Below are positions 16,273 to 26,089 of a stretch of 64,000 bases of DNA, in pieces. The notes under the pieces are model-generated. The model worked only from the letters and a program-made list of their open reading frames with translations, ran no database searches and was not told where the DNA came from. The DNA is from Muribaculum sp. (GTDB taxonomy: Bacteria; Bacillota; Clostridia; Lachnospirales; Lachnospiraceae): the NCBI GenBank assembly GCA_023663735.1, contig JAMPGV010000001.1, positions 1 through 64,000 of the forward strand, given 5' to 3'. Numbering within the stretch: position 1 is the stretch's first letter; every line of letters begins with the position of its first letter. The translations under genes were made by a program, and so were the position numbers.

Positions 16273-16971
16273 TTATTTGTTCTCCGCAGCTTCCGGCCGG
16301 CCTGTCTGCTCCAGAAAATACCCTTGATTTCTGGAGGCCTTGATCTGCACATCCGCTCCCACGGACAAAAGCTTCTTCCGAAGATAAGAGATATTCACCC
16401 ACACCACGCCGGACTCCGTCTCGCTGTCGTATCCCCACACGCGCTCCATAAACCGCTCCACCGACAATACCTGCCCCGGATTGGCCATGAGCAGTTCCAA
16501 CATCTGGAACTCCTTGTTGCCCAGCCGCACCCTGCCCTTTGGCGCTTCCAGCTCGAAGGTATTTCTGTCCAAAGTGAGATTGCCGCAGCGCAGCAGATTG
16601 TCCGCCTCGGCGGTCCGCTTTCTGGTCATGGCGCGGATCCGGGCCAGCAGTTCCCTGCTGTCGAAGGGCTTGGGCAGATAATCGTCCGCCCCGCTGTCAA
16701 GCCCCTCCACCCGATCCTCCACGCCGGAGCGGGCGGTGAGCAGCAGCACCGGCACACGATTTCCCGCATCGCGGATACGCTTCAGCACCGTCAACCCGTC
16801 TATCCCGGGCATCATGATATCCAGAACGGCGCCGTCATATTCCTGTTCCCCCAGATAGTCCAACGCATCCCTGCCATTGTAAACCACATCCACGGAATAA
16901 TTTCCATGCTTTAAGATCACCGCAAGGGCGTCCGCAAGCTCTCTCTCATCTTCCGCCAGCAAAAGCCTCAT
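16273..16971 (-). CDS. OmpR/PhoB-family response regulator (second system)
   Basis: A 232-residue regulator starting at ATG 16971 behind GGGAGGAAACACG. The receiver domain carries AEDERE, the phospho-acceptor Asp in GAVLDIMMPGIDG, and LLLTARS; the winged helix carries VRLGNKEFQMLELL and SYLRKKLLSVG. It is followed by its kinase. It is transcribed away from the thiT riboswitch region. Target genes are unknown; OmpR-type proteins bind direct repeats with about 11-bp spacing, and one such array is seen upstream of htrA at 32969-33001, but no link is shown. Confidence 0.92.
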   Translation of the reverse strand: MRLLLAEDERELADALAVILKHGNYSVDVVYNGRDALDYLGEQEYDGAVLDIMMPGIDGLTVLKRIRDAGNRVPVLLLTARSGVEDRVEGLDSGADDYLPKPFDSRELLARIRAMTRKRTAEADNLLRCGNLTLDRNTFELEAPKGRVRLGNKEFQMLELLMANPGQVLSVERFMERVWGYDSETESGVVWVNISYLRKKLLSVGADVQIKASRNQGYFLEQTGRPEAAENK

Positions 16972-17000
16972 CGTGTTTCCTCCCATTCCGCATATCCTAC

Positions 17001-17029
17001 TTGACAAACGCTTCCACATCCCCCATAAT
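17001..17029 (+). promoter_or_regulatory. promoter for the thiT riboswitch transcript
   Basis: TTGACA (17001-17006), a 17-bp spacer and CATAAT (17024-17029) precede the TPP aptamer by about 45 bp. Confidence 0.75.
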
Positions 17030-17071
17030 TGGCTTGTTACATCATCTTTTTACAAATCTACATCATTATCG

Positions 17072-17166
17072 CCAGGGGAGCAACATCGCTGAGATTGAAG
17101 CGCAGCCATACGGCTTTCGCTTCTAACCCTCACTACCTGACCCGGATAATACCGGCGTAGGGAGGC
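17072..17166 (+). ncRNA. TPP riboswitch (THI element)
   Basis: The conserved aptamer blocks are visible: GGGGAGC near 17075, CTGAGA at 17089-17094, ACCCTC near 17126, and the 3' block CCTGACCCGGATAATACC followed by GGCGTAGGGAG. This binds thiamine pyrophosphate. It sits directly upstream of a thiamine transporter gene, as expected. Confidence 0.93.
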
Positions 17167-17185
17167 AATTCACACTCATGTTGTC

Positions 17186-17209
17186 CCTCCTTGCCCAAAT
17201 TGAAGGAGG
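17186..17209 (+). promoter_or_regulatory. ribosome-site sequestering hairpin of the TPP riboswitch
   Basis: CCTCCTT (17186-17192) can pair with AAGGAGG (17203-17209), the ribosome binding site of thiT. CCTCC can instead pair with GGAGG at 17161-17165 in the 3' strand of the aptamer. This is a simple switch for translational control. No T-run follows, so control at translation is favoured over termination. Confidence 0.65.
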
Positions 17210-17217
17210 AATTTTTT

Positions 17218-17961
17218 ATGAACAACTTTTTTGCAGTTCCCACAGACGTGTGGCACGACGACGCCGTAACGCTGACTTCTATCGGCATGGGCATCACTGC
17301 CGCCATCATTCTGCTTCTCATCGGAACCGCCCTTTTCGCTTACCAGCGGAAAGCCTGTGCGGGCAAAGCGGACGGACAGACAGACGCTTCCGCCGGAAAA
17401 CCCCGGGGCGGCACACTGGTCAAAAACACCACCAAACAGCTGGTGTTCTCCGCCATCGCCATGGCCATCGCCATGGTCACCTCCATGATCAAACTGGTGG
17501 ATATGCCCTTGGGCGGTTCCGTCACGCTGCTCAGTATGCTCTTCATTGTGCTGATCGGTTACTGGTACGGACCCGTGGCCGGTATCACCACAGGCATGGC
17601 CTACGGGCTGCTGCAGTTTGTTCTGGAACCGGTCTTCTACACCATTCCCCAGATGCTCACCGATTATCCGCTGGCTTTCGGCGCGCTGGGTCTGTCCGGA
17701 CTCTTCCGCAACAAGAAGTTCGGCCTGCAGATCGGCTATGCGGCGGGCGTGTTCGGAAGATTCGTGTTTACCTTCCTCTCCGGCGTGCTGTTTTTCGCCT
17801 CCTACGCCCCCGAGGATATGCATCCGATTCTGTATTCCCTGATCTATAACGGCTCCTATCTGCTGGGGGAAGCGGTTCTCACTCTAATCGTGATTTCCCT
17901 TCCGCCGGTCAACAAAGCTTTGAAATATGTCCGCCGCATGGCGGGAACAGAGACGTCCTAG
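17218..17961 (+). CDS. thiT: thiamine transporter substrate-binding subunit (ECF type)
   Basis: A 247-residue membrane protein, the S-component that captures thiamine and works with a shared ECF energising module (not in this window). The core of about six hydrophobic segments (about residues 75-245) includes SAIAMAIAMVTSMIKL, PLGGSVTLLSMLFIVL and GYWYGPVAGITTGMAYGLLQ, matching the ThiT family. ATG 17218 follows GAAGGAGGA. It is longer than typical ThiT (about 180-200 residues) because of an extra N-terminal membrane segment (about 13-40) and a polar linker. It is controlled by the TPP riboswitch just upstream and converges with addA, leaving a 5-bp gap. Confidence 0.9.
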   Translation: MNNFFAVPTDVWHDDAVTLTSIGMGITAAIILLLIGTALFAYQRKACAGKADGQTDASAGKPRGGTLVKNTTKQLVFSAIAMAIAMVTSMIKLVDMPLGGSVTLLSMLFIVLIGYWYGPVAGITTGMAYGLLQFVLEPVFYTIPQMLTDYPLAFGALGLSGLFRNKKFGLQIGYAAGVFGRFVFTFLSGVLFFASYAPEDMHPILYSLIYNGSYLLGEAVLTLIVISLPPVNKALKYVRRMAGTETS

Positions 17962-17966
17962 GCGTT

Positions 17967-20900
17967 TTACCGCTCGCCCGTCTCCAGATAAAAGGAATAC
18001 AGTATGCTTTCTTTTACGGGCATACCCGTCAATTTCTCCAACGCCTCTTGATAATAGGAGAGCTGGACTTCGTAGCGGTTCCACAGCTCCTCCATGCTGT
18101 GAACCACATCCGTCTTGTAATCCAGAAGCACAAGCTCTCCGTCCTCCTCCCAGAACACGTCGATAATTCCCTGAATCAACACCGTCTCCGCCTCGGGGAA
18201 CTCCTCCGAGAGACGTTTCGCATCGATGCCCAGCACGAAGGGCTGCTCCCGATAGAGCTTCCCCCTTGTCTGGGCAGCCCACATGCGATACCCCAGATCG
18301 GACTCCAGAAACCGCACGATTTTCCGCAGATTCAGCGCATTGCGGTACTCCTCGGAGAGACGCTTCTGCAAAGTTTCCTCCCGCAGGAACGCTTCCAGCG
18401 CCGCCGACAGTTCTGCAGACGATTCCTCCGTCCATTCTGCAGCCGGTTCCGTCCTGTCCAACGCCGCGTCGCTTTCAACGCCCTGTGAAAGCCCGGCAAA
18501 CCGTCCGCCCAGAAGCCGCTCAAAATCCAAAAGCTCCATGGCGCGGTGAAAGGCATTTCCCCTGACGGCGCCGCTCACCTGCTCTTTCTCCCTGCGGAAA
18601 GAAGGGATATAAGGCACCACCTCCCGCTCCTCGAACGCATGGAACGCGGCCTCATCCTTCTCCGCCATGGCGGCGATCTTCAATTCCGAAACCGTGGTTT
18701 TCGTATAAAGCCTCTCCAGACTCTCATAGGGATAGACAAACGCCAGACGCTTCCTCAGCGTCTGCGTCTGCAGCGCGTCCGCATACTCGGCGGCGTGCGC
18801 CAGCGCCTCCAGTCGTCCCACAGACCGGATCTGTTCTCTGACCGCTCCCGCCTCCAGCTCCTCTTTCCCCACTATCTTGACCTGCAGATCCGTACCCGCC
18901 AGAATCGGCATTAGGAAATCCAGATCACTTCCCGCGCCTATATAGTCCGGATAACACAGGGACGGCTCCGCATATTCCCTTGCCGCATCCCATTTTTCCT
19001 GCGCATTCTCCAGCGAAGCCGAGAGAATCAGTTTCTCTCTGGCTCTGGTCATCGCCACATAAAGCACCCGCAGTTCCTCCGCCAGATTCTCCTCCCGGAG
19101 TTTCTCCGCGATCACTTTCTGGCGCAGCGTCTTATTGCGGATGCGCCGCTCGGGATCCACATAGGCGACGCCCAGCCCCATGTCCATATCCATAATCAGC
19201 GCCCGGCTGTAATCCTGCACGGAAAACCGCTTGGACAGCCCCGCCACAAAAGTCACCGGGAATTCCAGCCCCTTTGATTTGTGAATGCTCATGATCCGCA
19301 CCACATCCGCATGTTCGTCCAGCAGATCCGCCTCGCCGTAATCCACGTCGTATTTCTCCAGCTGCTCCATATAGCGCACGAAATGAAAAAGCCCGAAATA
19401 GCTGCTCTTCTCAAAATCCGAAGCCTTGGTAAACAGCATCTCCACATTGGCCCGGCGTTTCCCTCCTGCGGGAAGCGCCGCCACATAATTCAGATAATCA
19501 TGATCCTCCACCAGCCGACACAACAGTTCGCGGATGGGCATATAAACCGTATACTCCCGGTATCTGCGGAGCCTCTCAAGGAATGTCCGGATCCGCTCCC
19601 GCAGAGCTTCCGAACCGCCCGTTCCCACAGCCTCTGTCGCAGAGCTGCCCGTTTCGCCTTCTCCGGCGGCATCCGTCTCCTCACGCTCCCAGCCGCATAA
19701 CGCCTCATACAGCGTACAATTCCGCTTTCCCGCCCGGATTCCGGCAATCTCCTCCTCCGTAAATCCTCCGAACACCGACTTCAACATGCCGTACAGCGGA
19801 ATGTCCTGCCTCGGATTGTCCAGCACCCGCAGCACCTGCAGAAGCTCCTGCACCTCCGTGGCCGCAAAATAGCCTGTTCTGGCCGTAATATGAACCGGGA
19901 CGCCCTCCTGTTCCAGCACGGCTTTGAACTCCTCGTCCCAGCCTTGGGGCGCGCGGAGCAGGATCACCATATCCGAATAGCTCACCGGGCGCAGCTTTCC
20001 GCTCTCCTTATCCAGCACCCGAAAACTCTGCCGCAGTTCCTTGATGCGGCGCGCCACGGCCAATGCCTCCGCCTGCCTTGCGTTTTTCTCCTCCCCTCTG
20101 TCCGGCTTTTCCACCAGCAGAAGTTCGCTCCCGTAAGACTGCGCTTCGATCCCGCAGAGCTTCGGATCGTCCGCTTCCGAGCCTTCCGCAGCCGACGTCT
20201 CCGGATATTCCGCACCCGCATACAGCGCCGCCCTCTCATCGTAGTCGATGCCGCCGGTTCTCCGGCTCATCAGTCTGCCAAACACACTGTTCACCGTGTC
20301 CACCACCTGCGGACGGCTTCTGAAATTGCGGCTCAAATCAATCCGGCAGCAAGCGTCCCCGTCCGTCTCATAGCTGTCGTATTTTTCCAGAAAAAGCTCC
20401 GGCCTCGCCAGACGAAACCGATAGATGCTCTGCTTGACGTCCCCCACCATAAAGCGGTTGAAGCGCCCCTCTCCCTCTCCGGACACGGCCTTCAATAGAT
20501 ATTCCTGCACCAGATTGCTGTCCTGATACTCGTCTATGAGAATCTCCCTAAAATACTGCGCATACTCTCTTGCCACCCTGCCCGGTTTGATCTCCTCCCC
20601 ATCCCGCTCCAGCAGAATCTCCAAGGCATAGTGTTCCATATCGGAAAAATCAATGATTTTTCGTTCCAGCTTGCACTGCCTCATCCTGCGGTCAAATTCC
20701 AAGGTCAGGTCAATCAGGGTGTTCACCGCCGACTCGCAGGCTTTGGACTGCGCCGCCGCAAGCTCCGCAGGCGTCTGAAAGAAAACCTTCCCCATGTCCT
20801 GCAGAATATCCTTCACCTGCGCCCGAAGCGCCTTTGCCCGCTCCCGCTTTAGATGAGACACACTCTCATCCTTTTTCACGGGCAGCCTGCCAAACACCAA

Positions 20901-21722
20901 AGCCGGAATCCGCACACTGTACTCCGCCAGAGAATCCTGTCTGCGCAAAGCCTCCAGCGCTTCCAGTTCCTGCTCCACCAGCGCTCCATACAGATACGGT
21001 CCGTCGGGACTGTCACACAGACGCCGTACCTCCAGAAGCTTCTCGATACATCCGTCCAACATGGCGTCCACATAACACTTCAAGTACTGCCCGGCGCCGC
21101 CCGCAAAGAACTCCGCCGCAGTCTCCGCCCCATAATCCTGTCTTCGGGCATTCAGCCACTCCTCGGGGAACGGACAGCTCGCCGCATGGTGGGAGAGGCT
21201 TAAAAGATGGTTTTCCAGTACGCTCTCCCGGCCTCCCGGGCAGAAAAATTCCACGCAGTGCAGAAACGCCTCCCGCCCTTCCGCATAAGACTCTTCCAAA
21301 AGCGCCGCCAGAACCTCCTGTTCCAGCAGCTTGACCTCGCTTTCATCCGCCACCCGAAAAGCCGGATCCAGACCAATCTCATGAAAATGATTGCGGATGA
21401 TAAAGAGACAGAAACTGTCGATGGTCGTAATCTGCGCATTGTGGAGCAGCGCCGCCTGCCGCTGAATGTGTTCCGACTCCGGACGCTCCCGCAGCTTCGC
21501 CGCAATCCCTGCGGCAATCCGCTCCCGCATCTCCGCCGCCGCCGCATTGGTAAAGGTCACAATCAGCAGCCTGTCGATGTCCACCGGATGCGCCTCGTCG
21601 CAGACCATGCGCACGATGCGTTCCACAAGCACCGCCGTCTTGCCGCTGCCCGCCGCCGCGGACACCAGAATATTCCGATTATGCAGTTGTATCACCTGTT
21701 CCTGTTCCGGTGTGAATTTCAA
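17967..21722 (-). CDS. addA: ATP-dependent helicase/nuclease subunit A
   Basis: A 1251-residue UvrD-type helicase with a C-terminal RecB-like nuclease. With AddB it processes double-strand breaks for RecA loading. Visible features: Walker A SAAAGSGKTAVLVERI near residue 20-35, motif II LIDEYQDSN, the motif III-IV region YRFRLARPELF, motif V SIHKSKGLEFPVTF, motif VI RVLYVAMTRAREKL, and the nuclease motif LVLLDYKTD near residue 1200. The start is TTG 21722, overlapping the addB stop (TTGA) with GGAGG upstream. Length and motif order are normal for Firmicute AddA. Confidence 0.96.
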   Translation of the reverse strand: MKFTPEQEQVIQLHNRNILVSAAAGSGKTAVLVERIVRMVCDEAHPVDIDRLLIVTFTNAAAAEMRERIAAGIAAKLRERPESEHIQRQAALLHNAQITTIDSFCLFIIRNHFHEIGLDPAFRVADESEVKLLEQEVLAALLEESYAEGREAFLHCVEFFCPGGRESVLENHLLSLSHHAASCPFPEEWLNARRQDYGAETAAEFFAGGAGQYLKCYVDAMLDGCIEKLLEVRRLCDSPDGPYLYGALVEQELEALEALRRQDSLAEYSVRIPALVFGRLPVKKDESVSHLKRERAKALRAQVKDILQDMGKVFFQTPAELAAAQSKACESAVNTLIDLTLEFDRRMRQCKLERKIIDFSDMEHYALEILLERDGEEIKPGRVAREYAQYFREILIDEYQDSNLVQEYLLKAVSGEGEGRFNRFMVGDVKQSIYRFRLARPELFLEKYDSYETDGDACCRIDLSRNFRSRPQVVDTVNSVFGRLMSRRTGGIDYDERAALYAGAEYPETSAAEGSEADDPKLCGIEAQSYGSELLLVEKPDRGEEKNARQAEALAVARRIKELRQSFRVLDKESGKLRPVSYSDMVILLRAPQGWDEEFKAVLEQEGVPVHITARTGYFAATEVQELLQVLRVLDNPRQDIPLYGMLKSVFGGFTEEEIAGIRAGKRNCTLYEALCGWEREETDAAGEGETGSSATEAVGTGGSEALRERIRTFLERLRRYREYTVYMPIRELLCRLVEDHDYLNYVAALPAGGKRRANVEMLFTKASDFEKSSYFGLFHFVRYMEQLEKYDVDYGEADLLDEHADVVRIMSIHKSKGLEFPVTFVAGLSKRFSVQDYSRALIMDMDMGLGVAYVDPERRIRNKTLRQKVIAEKLREENLAEELRVLYVAMTRAREKLILSASLENAQEKWDAAREYAEPSLCYPDYIGAGSDLDFLMPILAGTDLQVKIVGKEELEAGAVREQIRSVGRLEALAHAAEYADALQTQTLRKRLAFVYPYESLERLYTKTTVSELKIAAMAEKDEAAFHAFEEREVVPYIPSFRREKEQVSGAVRGNAFHRAMELLDFERLLGGRFAGLSQGVESDAALDRTEPAAEWTEESSAELSAALEAFLREETLQKRLSEEYRNALNLRKIVRFLESDLGYRMWAAQTRGKLYREQPFVLGIDAKRLSEEFPEAETVLIQGIIDVFWEEDGELVLLDYKTDVVHSMEELWNRYEVQLSYYQEALEKLTGMPVKESILYSFYLETGER

Positions 21723-24700
21723 ATCGTTTCCTCCCGCATCCGCTGCAAAACGGTCTCTTTATCCAGCTCCTCCAGCCTGCGCTTCTCATATCCCGGTATT
21801 GCGCCGTCAAAGCCGCAGACCTTCTTGTATGCGCAGTAAGTGCAGGCGGTCTCCGCCGAACCCTTTTCATAGGGATTGACGCTGATACAGCCGTCCAGCA
21901 TCTTCCGCCCGATCTCCCGAATCTTCCTGTTGACATAATCGGAAGCCAGCCGGAACTCATCGCTGCTCATGAGGCCTGAGCGGGCGCTGAAACTCCCGTC
22001 CTTCTTCCGCTCCACGGGGATCACATCCGACCTGCCCTGCATCGTATGATCCAGTTTTTCCACGATTCCCGCCTCATCGTTCACCACGCCGTTCATCCTG
22101 AGCTGTCCGGCGATCTGCGCCTGCAATTCCTCCTCCGAAAGCTCCACCGCCGTCTCTACCGTCGGATCGTCGATATGATAATAGAGAAGAGCCGCCGGGA
22201 CAATCTCCTTGTCCGGATATTTCCGCGCCTCCAGCTCCAGCGCGGCATTCATATAGACCACCAGCTGCAGCTGCAGCCCGTAATACAGCGCCACCAAATC
22301 AAACTGACGATTCCCGGACTTGTAATCAATCACCTTCACATAGACATGCTCCTCATCCTCGACCGTGTCGATTCTGTCTATGCGCCCCTGCAAATGCATC
22401 CGCTCGTACTCCGACAACGTCACCGAGACACTGTCCAAATCCGAGACGAACCGGAAGGACAGCTCGTACTCCTCCGGCCGGAAGCTCCCCTTTTTCAACT
22501 GGCTCTGCAAAGTCAACACCGTGCGGGTGAGGATCCTCCCCATGCGCGTCAGGGCGTACTCATTGCGGGCGCTGCTGTAGAGTACCGTGTCCCCGTATAC
22601 CGCGGCATAGGCCTCCAATCCCTCCCGAACCGCCCGCTCTCCAAACTCCTCCGGAAAGTCAAACCAGGTATAGCCGTGTTCCGTCAGCTGTCCGCCGAAA
22701 TGTTCCAACACCGCATGGTACACATTTCCCATATCCACAGTCTCAAAGCCAAACTCTTCCCGCTCCCGCAGGGATAACCCGTACTGCAAAAAATGCCGGT
22801 AAGCGCAGGCCGCAAACGTCTCCAGCCTGCTGACACTGTTCTGCAAACGCTGCCCATAGAGCAGACGGGACACTATGCGGGACAGCCCCGCGTCCCGATA
22901 TCTGGCAAACGCCGCCTTGGTGAGACGCTCTCTGTCCGCACAGGCAGCCTCCTCCCCAAAGACCTGATAAATCGTGAAAAATTCCGTCTGCGCCTCATCG
23001 TCCCCGATAGCGCCCTCCGCATACTCCCGCAGCTTCCCGGCGAGGAACTCCCTCCCCTGCACCGGATTGACAATCTGCTCCGCCGCAGGCATACACGCGG
23101 GAAACTCTATCAAAAGCCCCGGAAAAAGATTCTGCACCACCTCAATCAGATAAGAGGGACGCAGGCTCTTTCCTGCGCTGTTTGCTCTGGAATACGACAG
23201 ATACAGCCGCTTGGAGGGTTTGGTCATATTCAGATACAGGTACAGCCGCTGAATATACATCTGCTGCCTTGGCGATGGCGCAAGCTCCAGATCAGACTCC
23301 CGCAGAAACTCCCTGTCCATGTCGGAAATCACGCCGCCCTTGGAAGTGTTTCTGGGGATATTGCCGTCGTTCACACCCAGAAAAAACAAGACCTTCACCT
23401 GTTTCAGACGGGTGCGCTCCATATCCCCCACCGTGATGCGGTCCACATTCTGCGGAACGGCTCCCACCTCGATCTCTCCGAATCCGGACTCCAAAATATC
23501 CCGAAACTCCTCCAGCGTGATGGACTCCTGCCCCAAAAGCTGATGCACCTGCTCTAAGAGTTCCATCAGCAGACGATAAATCTGAGCATACTCTCTCGCC
23601 CGGGAGCGTTCCTGCTCTGCCTCAAACCGGCTCTCATACGCCGCCAGCTTCTGCTGCACCCGATTCGCCACCACAAACTCATACAGCCTGTCCACATACT
23701 CCGCCGCAGGAGCCCTGCCGCTCAGTTTCAGCATTTCCACCTGCGCCACAAACCGCTCCCGCAGCTCGTTCAGATGTGCGAGCGGTTCCTCATCCTCACC
23801 CATTTGCGCAGTCTTGCGGGTAAAACTCCTGCTCCAGCTCCGGTAGCCCCGAATGCCCATCTGCAAACAGTAATTTTCCAGTTCATCAATCTCCTCCGGC
23901 TCCAGATCCGCCAGACCGCTGCGCAGATAATGAAACACTGCCTGATACGAGAAATCCCACTCAAAAAGCTCCAGCGCGCTCTTGATATATTCAATCATCG
24001 GATTCAAGACAATCCCTCTGGTGCGGTCCAGAAAACAGGGAATGTCCATGCGCCCGAATTCAGACTCCACATAGGGCGCATACCCCTCCAAATCTCCTAT
24101 GACGATGGCGATATCCCGATAAGCCAGCCCCTCCTCCCGAAGCAGCCGACAGATCTCCAATCCCGCCTGATGCACCTCCTCACGGGGCGAAAGGGTCTCA
24201 AACAGGCGGATCTCCTCCTGCGTCCCCTCATAAGCCTCATACGGATAGCGAAACAGATTCCGCTCCAAATGCTCCAATGCCGGCGCATCCGTAAAGCGGT
24301 GCCTGTGATTTGCGCATAACAACACCTCCCGGCCAAACCCTCCTGCTTGATCCTGCCGCCCGGTCTGATCCCACTGTCCCGTCCGATCCTGCCGCCCCGT
24401 CTGATCCCGCTGTCCGGTCTTGGTCACAAACACATCCCGTCCTCTGTCTGCGCCCGCCGCTTTCGCCAGCCGCTCCAAGTCCGCCACCGTCTTTTTGCTC
24501 AGATGAAACAGCCGCTGCTCCCCATCCTGCACATAGGGATTTTCTCCCTCGCCCAGAATCACCGTCACGATCACTTCCCCGCACAGACGCATGAGTTCCT
24601 GAATCACCCGGTTCTGAATCGGGGTAAAACCCGTAAAGCCGTCAAAAATCACCACACTGCCGGGGAGCAGCCGCGACTTCTCCAGCGAGCGCGCCAGCAC

Positions 24701-25246
24701 ATCCAGCTTCTCCTCCGTGGTGATAAAATTGCCCTGTATGTACTCCATAAAACCTTTGTAGAGTACTTCCAAATCCTGAAGCTTGCGCACCAGCGCCTCG
24801 CGCCCCGCGGCAAACGCAATCAGCCGGGACATATCATTCGTCCCCACCCCGTACTGCATAAACTCCGAGATGGCGCTCTTCACCTCATGAATATAACCTT
24901 GTCGGTTCAAAAGCCCTCCCAGCGTAGGAAGTCTATCCTGAAGCCCCGCAGCCACCCGCTGCAACACCAGACTCTTGCCCGTGTCGTCCAGCACCGGCAC
25001 ATCCTCCCAGCCGACCTCCTCCAGAATGCGATGGCTCAACCGTCCGAAGCTCAGAACATCAATATTCAAGATCCCGCCCCGCTCCGACAAAGTCACCAGT
25101 TCCTTCTGCGTCTGCATGGTAAACTGATCCGGCACGATCACCAAAAAATTCTGCCGCGGACAGTCCTTCGCGCGTTCCAGTATCTCCTCATAAAGCTGCC
25201 TGCTCTTACCCGCTCCCGACGGGCCGAAATAAAAGCGTAGACTCAT
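21719..25246 (-). CDS. addB: ATP-dependent helicase/nuclease subunit B
   Basis: The 1175-residue partner of AddA, with a degenerate helicase and a nuclease domain stabilised by an iron-sulphur cluster. It has an N-terminal Walker A FGPSGAGKSRQLYEEI and a C-terminal nuclease with VIDYKSGNRQFD. Cluster cysteines are visible in ETFAACAYRHFL and in ETACTYCAYKKVCG near the end. ATG 25246 with GGAGGAG upstream is preferred over an earlier in-frame start near 25291. Residues around 280-305 hold four 6-residue repeats (DQTGRQ type) not expected in the family. It is translationally coupled to addA. Confidence 0.95.
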   Translation of the reverse strand: MSLRFYFGPSGAGKSRQLYEEILERAKDCPRQNFLVIVPDQFTMQTQKELVTLSERGGILNIDVLSFGRLSHRILEEVGWEDVPVLDDTGKSLVLQRVAAGLQDRLPTLGGLLNRQGYIHEVKSAISEFMQYGVGTNDMSRLIAFAAGREALVRKLQDLEVLYKGFMEYIQGNFITTEEKLDVLARSLEKSRLLPGSVVIFDGFTGFTPIQNRVIQELMRLCGEVIVTVILGEGENPYVQDGEQRLFHLSKKTVADLERLAKAAGADRGRDVFVTKTGQRDQTGRQDRTGQWDQTGRQDQAGGFGREVLLCANHRHRFTDAPALEHLERNLFRYPYEAYEGTQEEIRLFETLSPREEVHQAGLEICRLLREEGLAYRDIAIVIGDLEGYAPYVESEFGRMDIPCFLDRTRGIVLNPMIEYIKSALELFEWDFSYQAVFHYLRSGLADLEPEEIDELENYCLQMGIRGYRSWSRSFTRKTAQMGEDEEPLAHLNELRERFVAQVEMLKLSGRAPAAEYVDRLYEFVVANRVQQKLAAYESRFEAEQERSRAREYAQIYRLLMELLEQVHQLLGQESITLEEFRDILESGFGEIEVGAVPQNVDRITVGDMERTRLKQVKVLFFLGVNDGNIPRNTSKGGVISDMDREFLRESDLELAPSPRQQMYIQRLYLYLNMTKPSKRLYLSYSRANSAGKSLRPSYLIEVVQNLFPGLLIEFPACMPAAEQIVNPVQGREFLAGKLREYAEGAIGDDEAQTEFFTIYQVFGEEAACADRERLTKAAFARYRDAGLSRIVSRLLYGQRLQNSVSRLETFAACAYRHFLQYGLSLREREEFGFETVDMGNVYHAVLEHFGGQLTEHGYTWFDFPEEFGERAVREGLEAYAAVYGDTVLYSSARNEYALTRMGRILTRTVLTLQSQLKKGSFRPEEYELSFRFVSDLDSVSVTLSEYERMHLQGRIDRIDTVEDEEHVYVKVIDYKSGNRQFDLVALYYGLQLQLVVYMNAALELEARKYPDKEIVPAALLYYHIDDPTVETAVELSEEELQAQIAGQLRMNGVVNDEAGIVEKLDHTMQGRSDVIPVERKKDGSFSARSGLMSSDEFRLASDYVNRKIREIGRKMLDGCISVNPYEKGSAETACTYCAYKKVCGFDGAIPGYEKRRLEELDKETVLQRMREETI
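24348..24419 (-). repeat. in-frame 18-bp repeats in addB
   Basis: Four 18-bp units (24348-24365, 24366-24383, 24384-24401, 24402-24419) encode DQTGRQ-like hexapeptides in a poorly conserved loop of the helicase-like half. Confidence 0.88.
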
Positions 25247-25287
25247 TTTGGCTCCTCCGCACACCGCCGATTTGCTGCGGCGTTCTA

Positions 25288-26040
25288 TCACAGAATATCC
25301 AATTCCACAGGACAGTGATCCGACCCCATAATTTGGGAATGGATCTTCGCATCCGCCAGCCGCTCCCGCAGATTCTCAGAAGCCACAAAATAGTCAATCC
25401 GCCAACCCACGTTCTTGGCTCTGGCATTCGCCATATAAGACCACCAAGAATAAGCATCCGCCACGTCCGGATAAAAATAGCGGAACGTGTCGATAAAACC
25501 GCTCTCCAGAACCTTCGTAAAACAAGCCCTCTCCTCATCGGTAAAGCCCGCATTTTTATGATTGGTCTTGGGATTCTTTAAGTCAATCTCCCTGTGAGCC
25601 ACATTCAAATCGCCGCAGAAAATCACGCCTTTCTTCTCGGACAACGCCTTCACATACGCCAAGAAAGCCTCCTCCCACTCCATGCGGTACTCCAGCCTTG
25701 TCAGCTCCCTCTGGGAATTGGGCGTGTACACCGTCACCATGTAAAAATCCTCATACTCCGCCGTGATGACGCGCCCCTCGTGGTCGTGAACCTCCACCCC
25801 GATTCCGTAAGACACATCCACAGGCTCCCGCTTCGTAAAAAGCGCAGTACCGGAATATCCCTTCTTCTCCGCGTAATTCCAGAACTGGTGATAACCGGGC
25901 AGCTCCAGATCGTGCTGTCCCGCCTGCAGCTTCGTCTCCTGCAGACAGAAGATATCCGCGTCCGCCTCCTCGAAGAAATCCAGAAAGCCTTTCTGCAGAC
26001 ATGCCCTGATGCCGTTCACATTCCAAGATATCAGTTTCAT
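25288..26040 (-). CDS. exoA: exodeoxyribonuclease III
   Basis: A 250-residue AP endonuclease/3'-5' exonuclease of the ExoIII/APE1 family that repairs abasic sites. Catalytic motifs are all present: [14 protein letters not shown] (metal-binding Glu), [17 protein letters not shown] (catalytic Asp and Asn) and the C-terminal SDHCPVELD (catalytic His). It precedes addB by about 41 bp, making a repair gene cluster exoA-addB-addA on the minus strand. Confidence 0.95.
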   Translation of the reverse strand: MKLISWNVNGIRACLQKGFLDFFEEADADIFCLQETKLQAGQHDLELPGYHQFWNYAEKKGYSGTALFTKREPVDVSYGIGVEVHDHEGRVITAEYEDFYMVTVYTPNSQRELTRLEYRMEWEEAFLAYVKALSEKKGVIFCGDLNVAHREIDLKNPKTNHKNAGFTDEERACFTKVLESGFIDTFRYFYPDVADAYSWWSYMANARAKNVGWRIDYFVASENLRERLADAKIHSQIMGSDHCPVELDIL

Positions 26041-26089
26041 AATCCTTCTCCTTTCACCGCCTCCGGATGCAGCACTCAGGCCGCAATAT

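Noticed and set aside
16235..16438. Upstream extension of the second histidine kinase
   Set aside because: It overlaps the response regulator in a different frame; the membrane-protein start at 16234 is clear.
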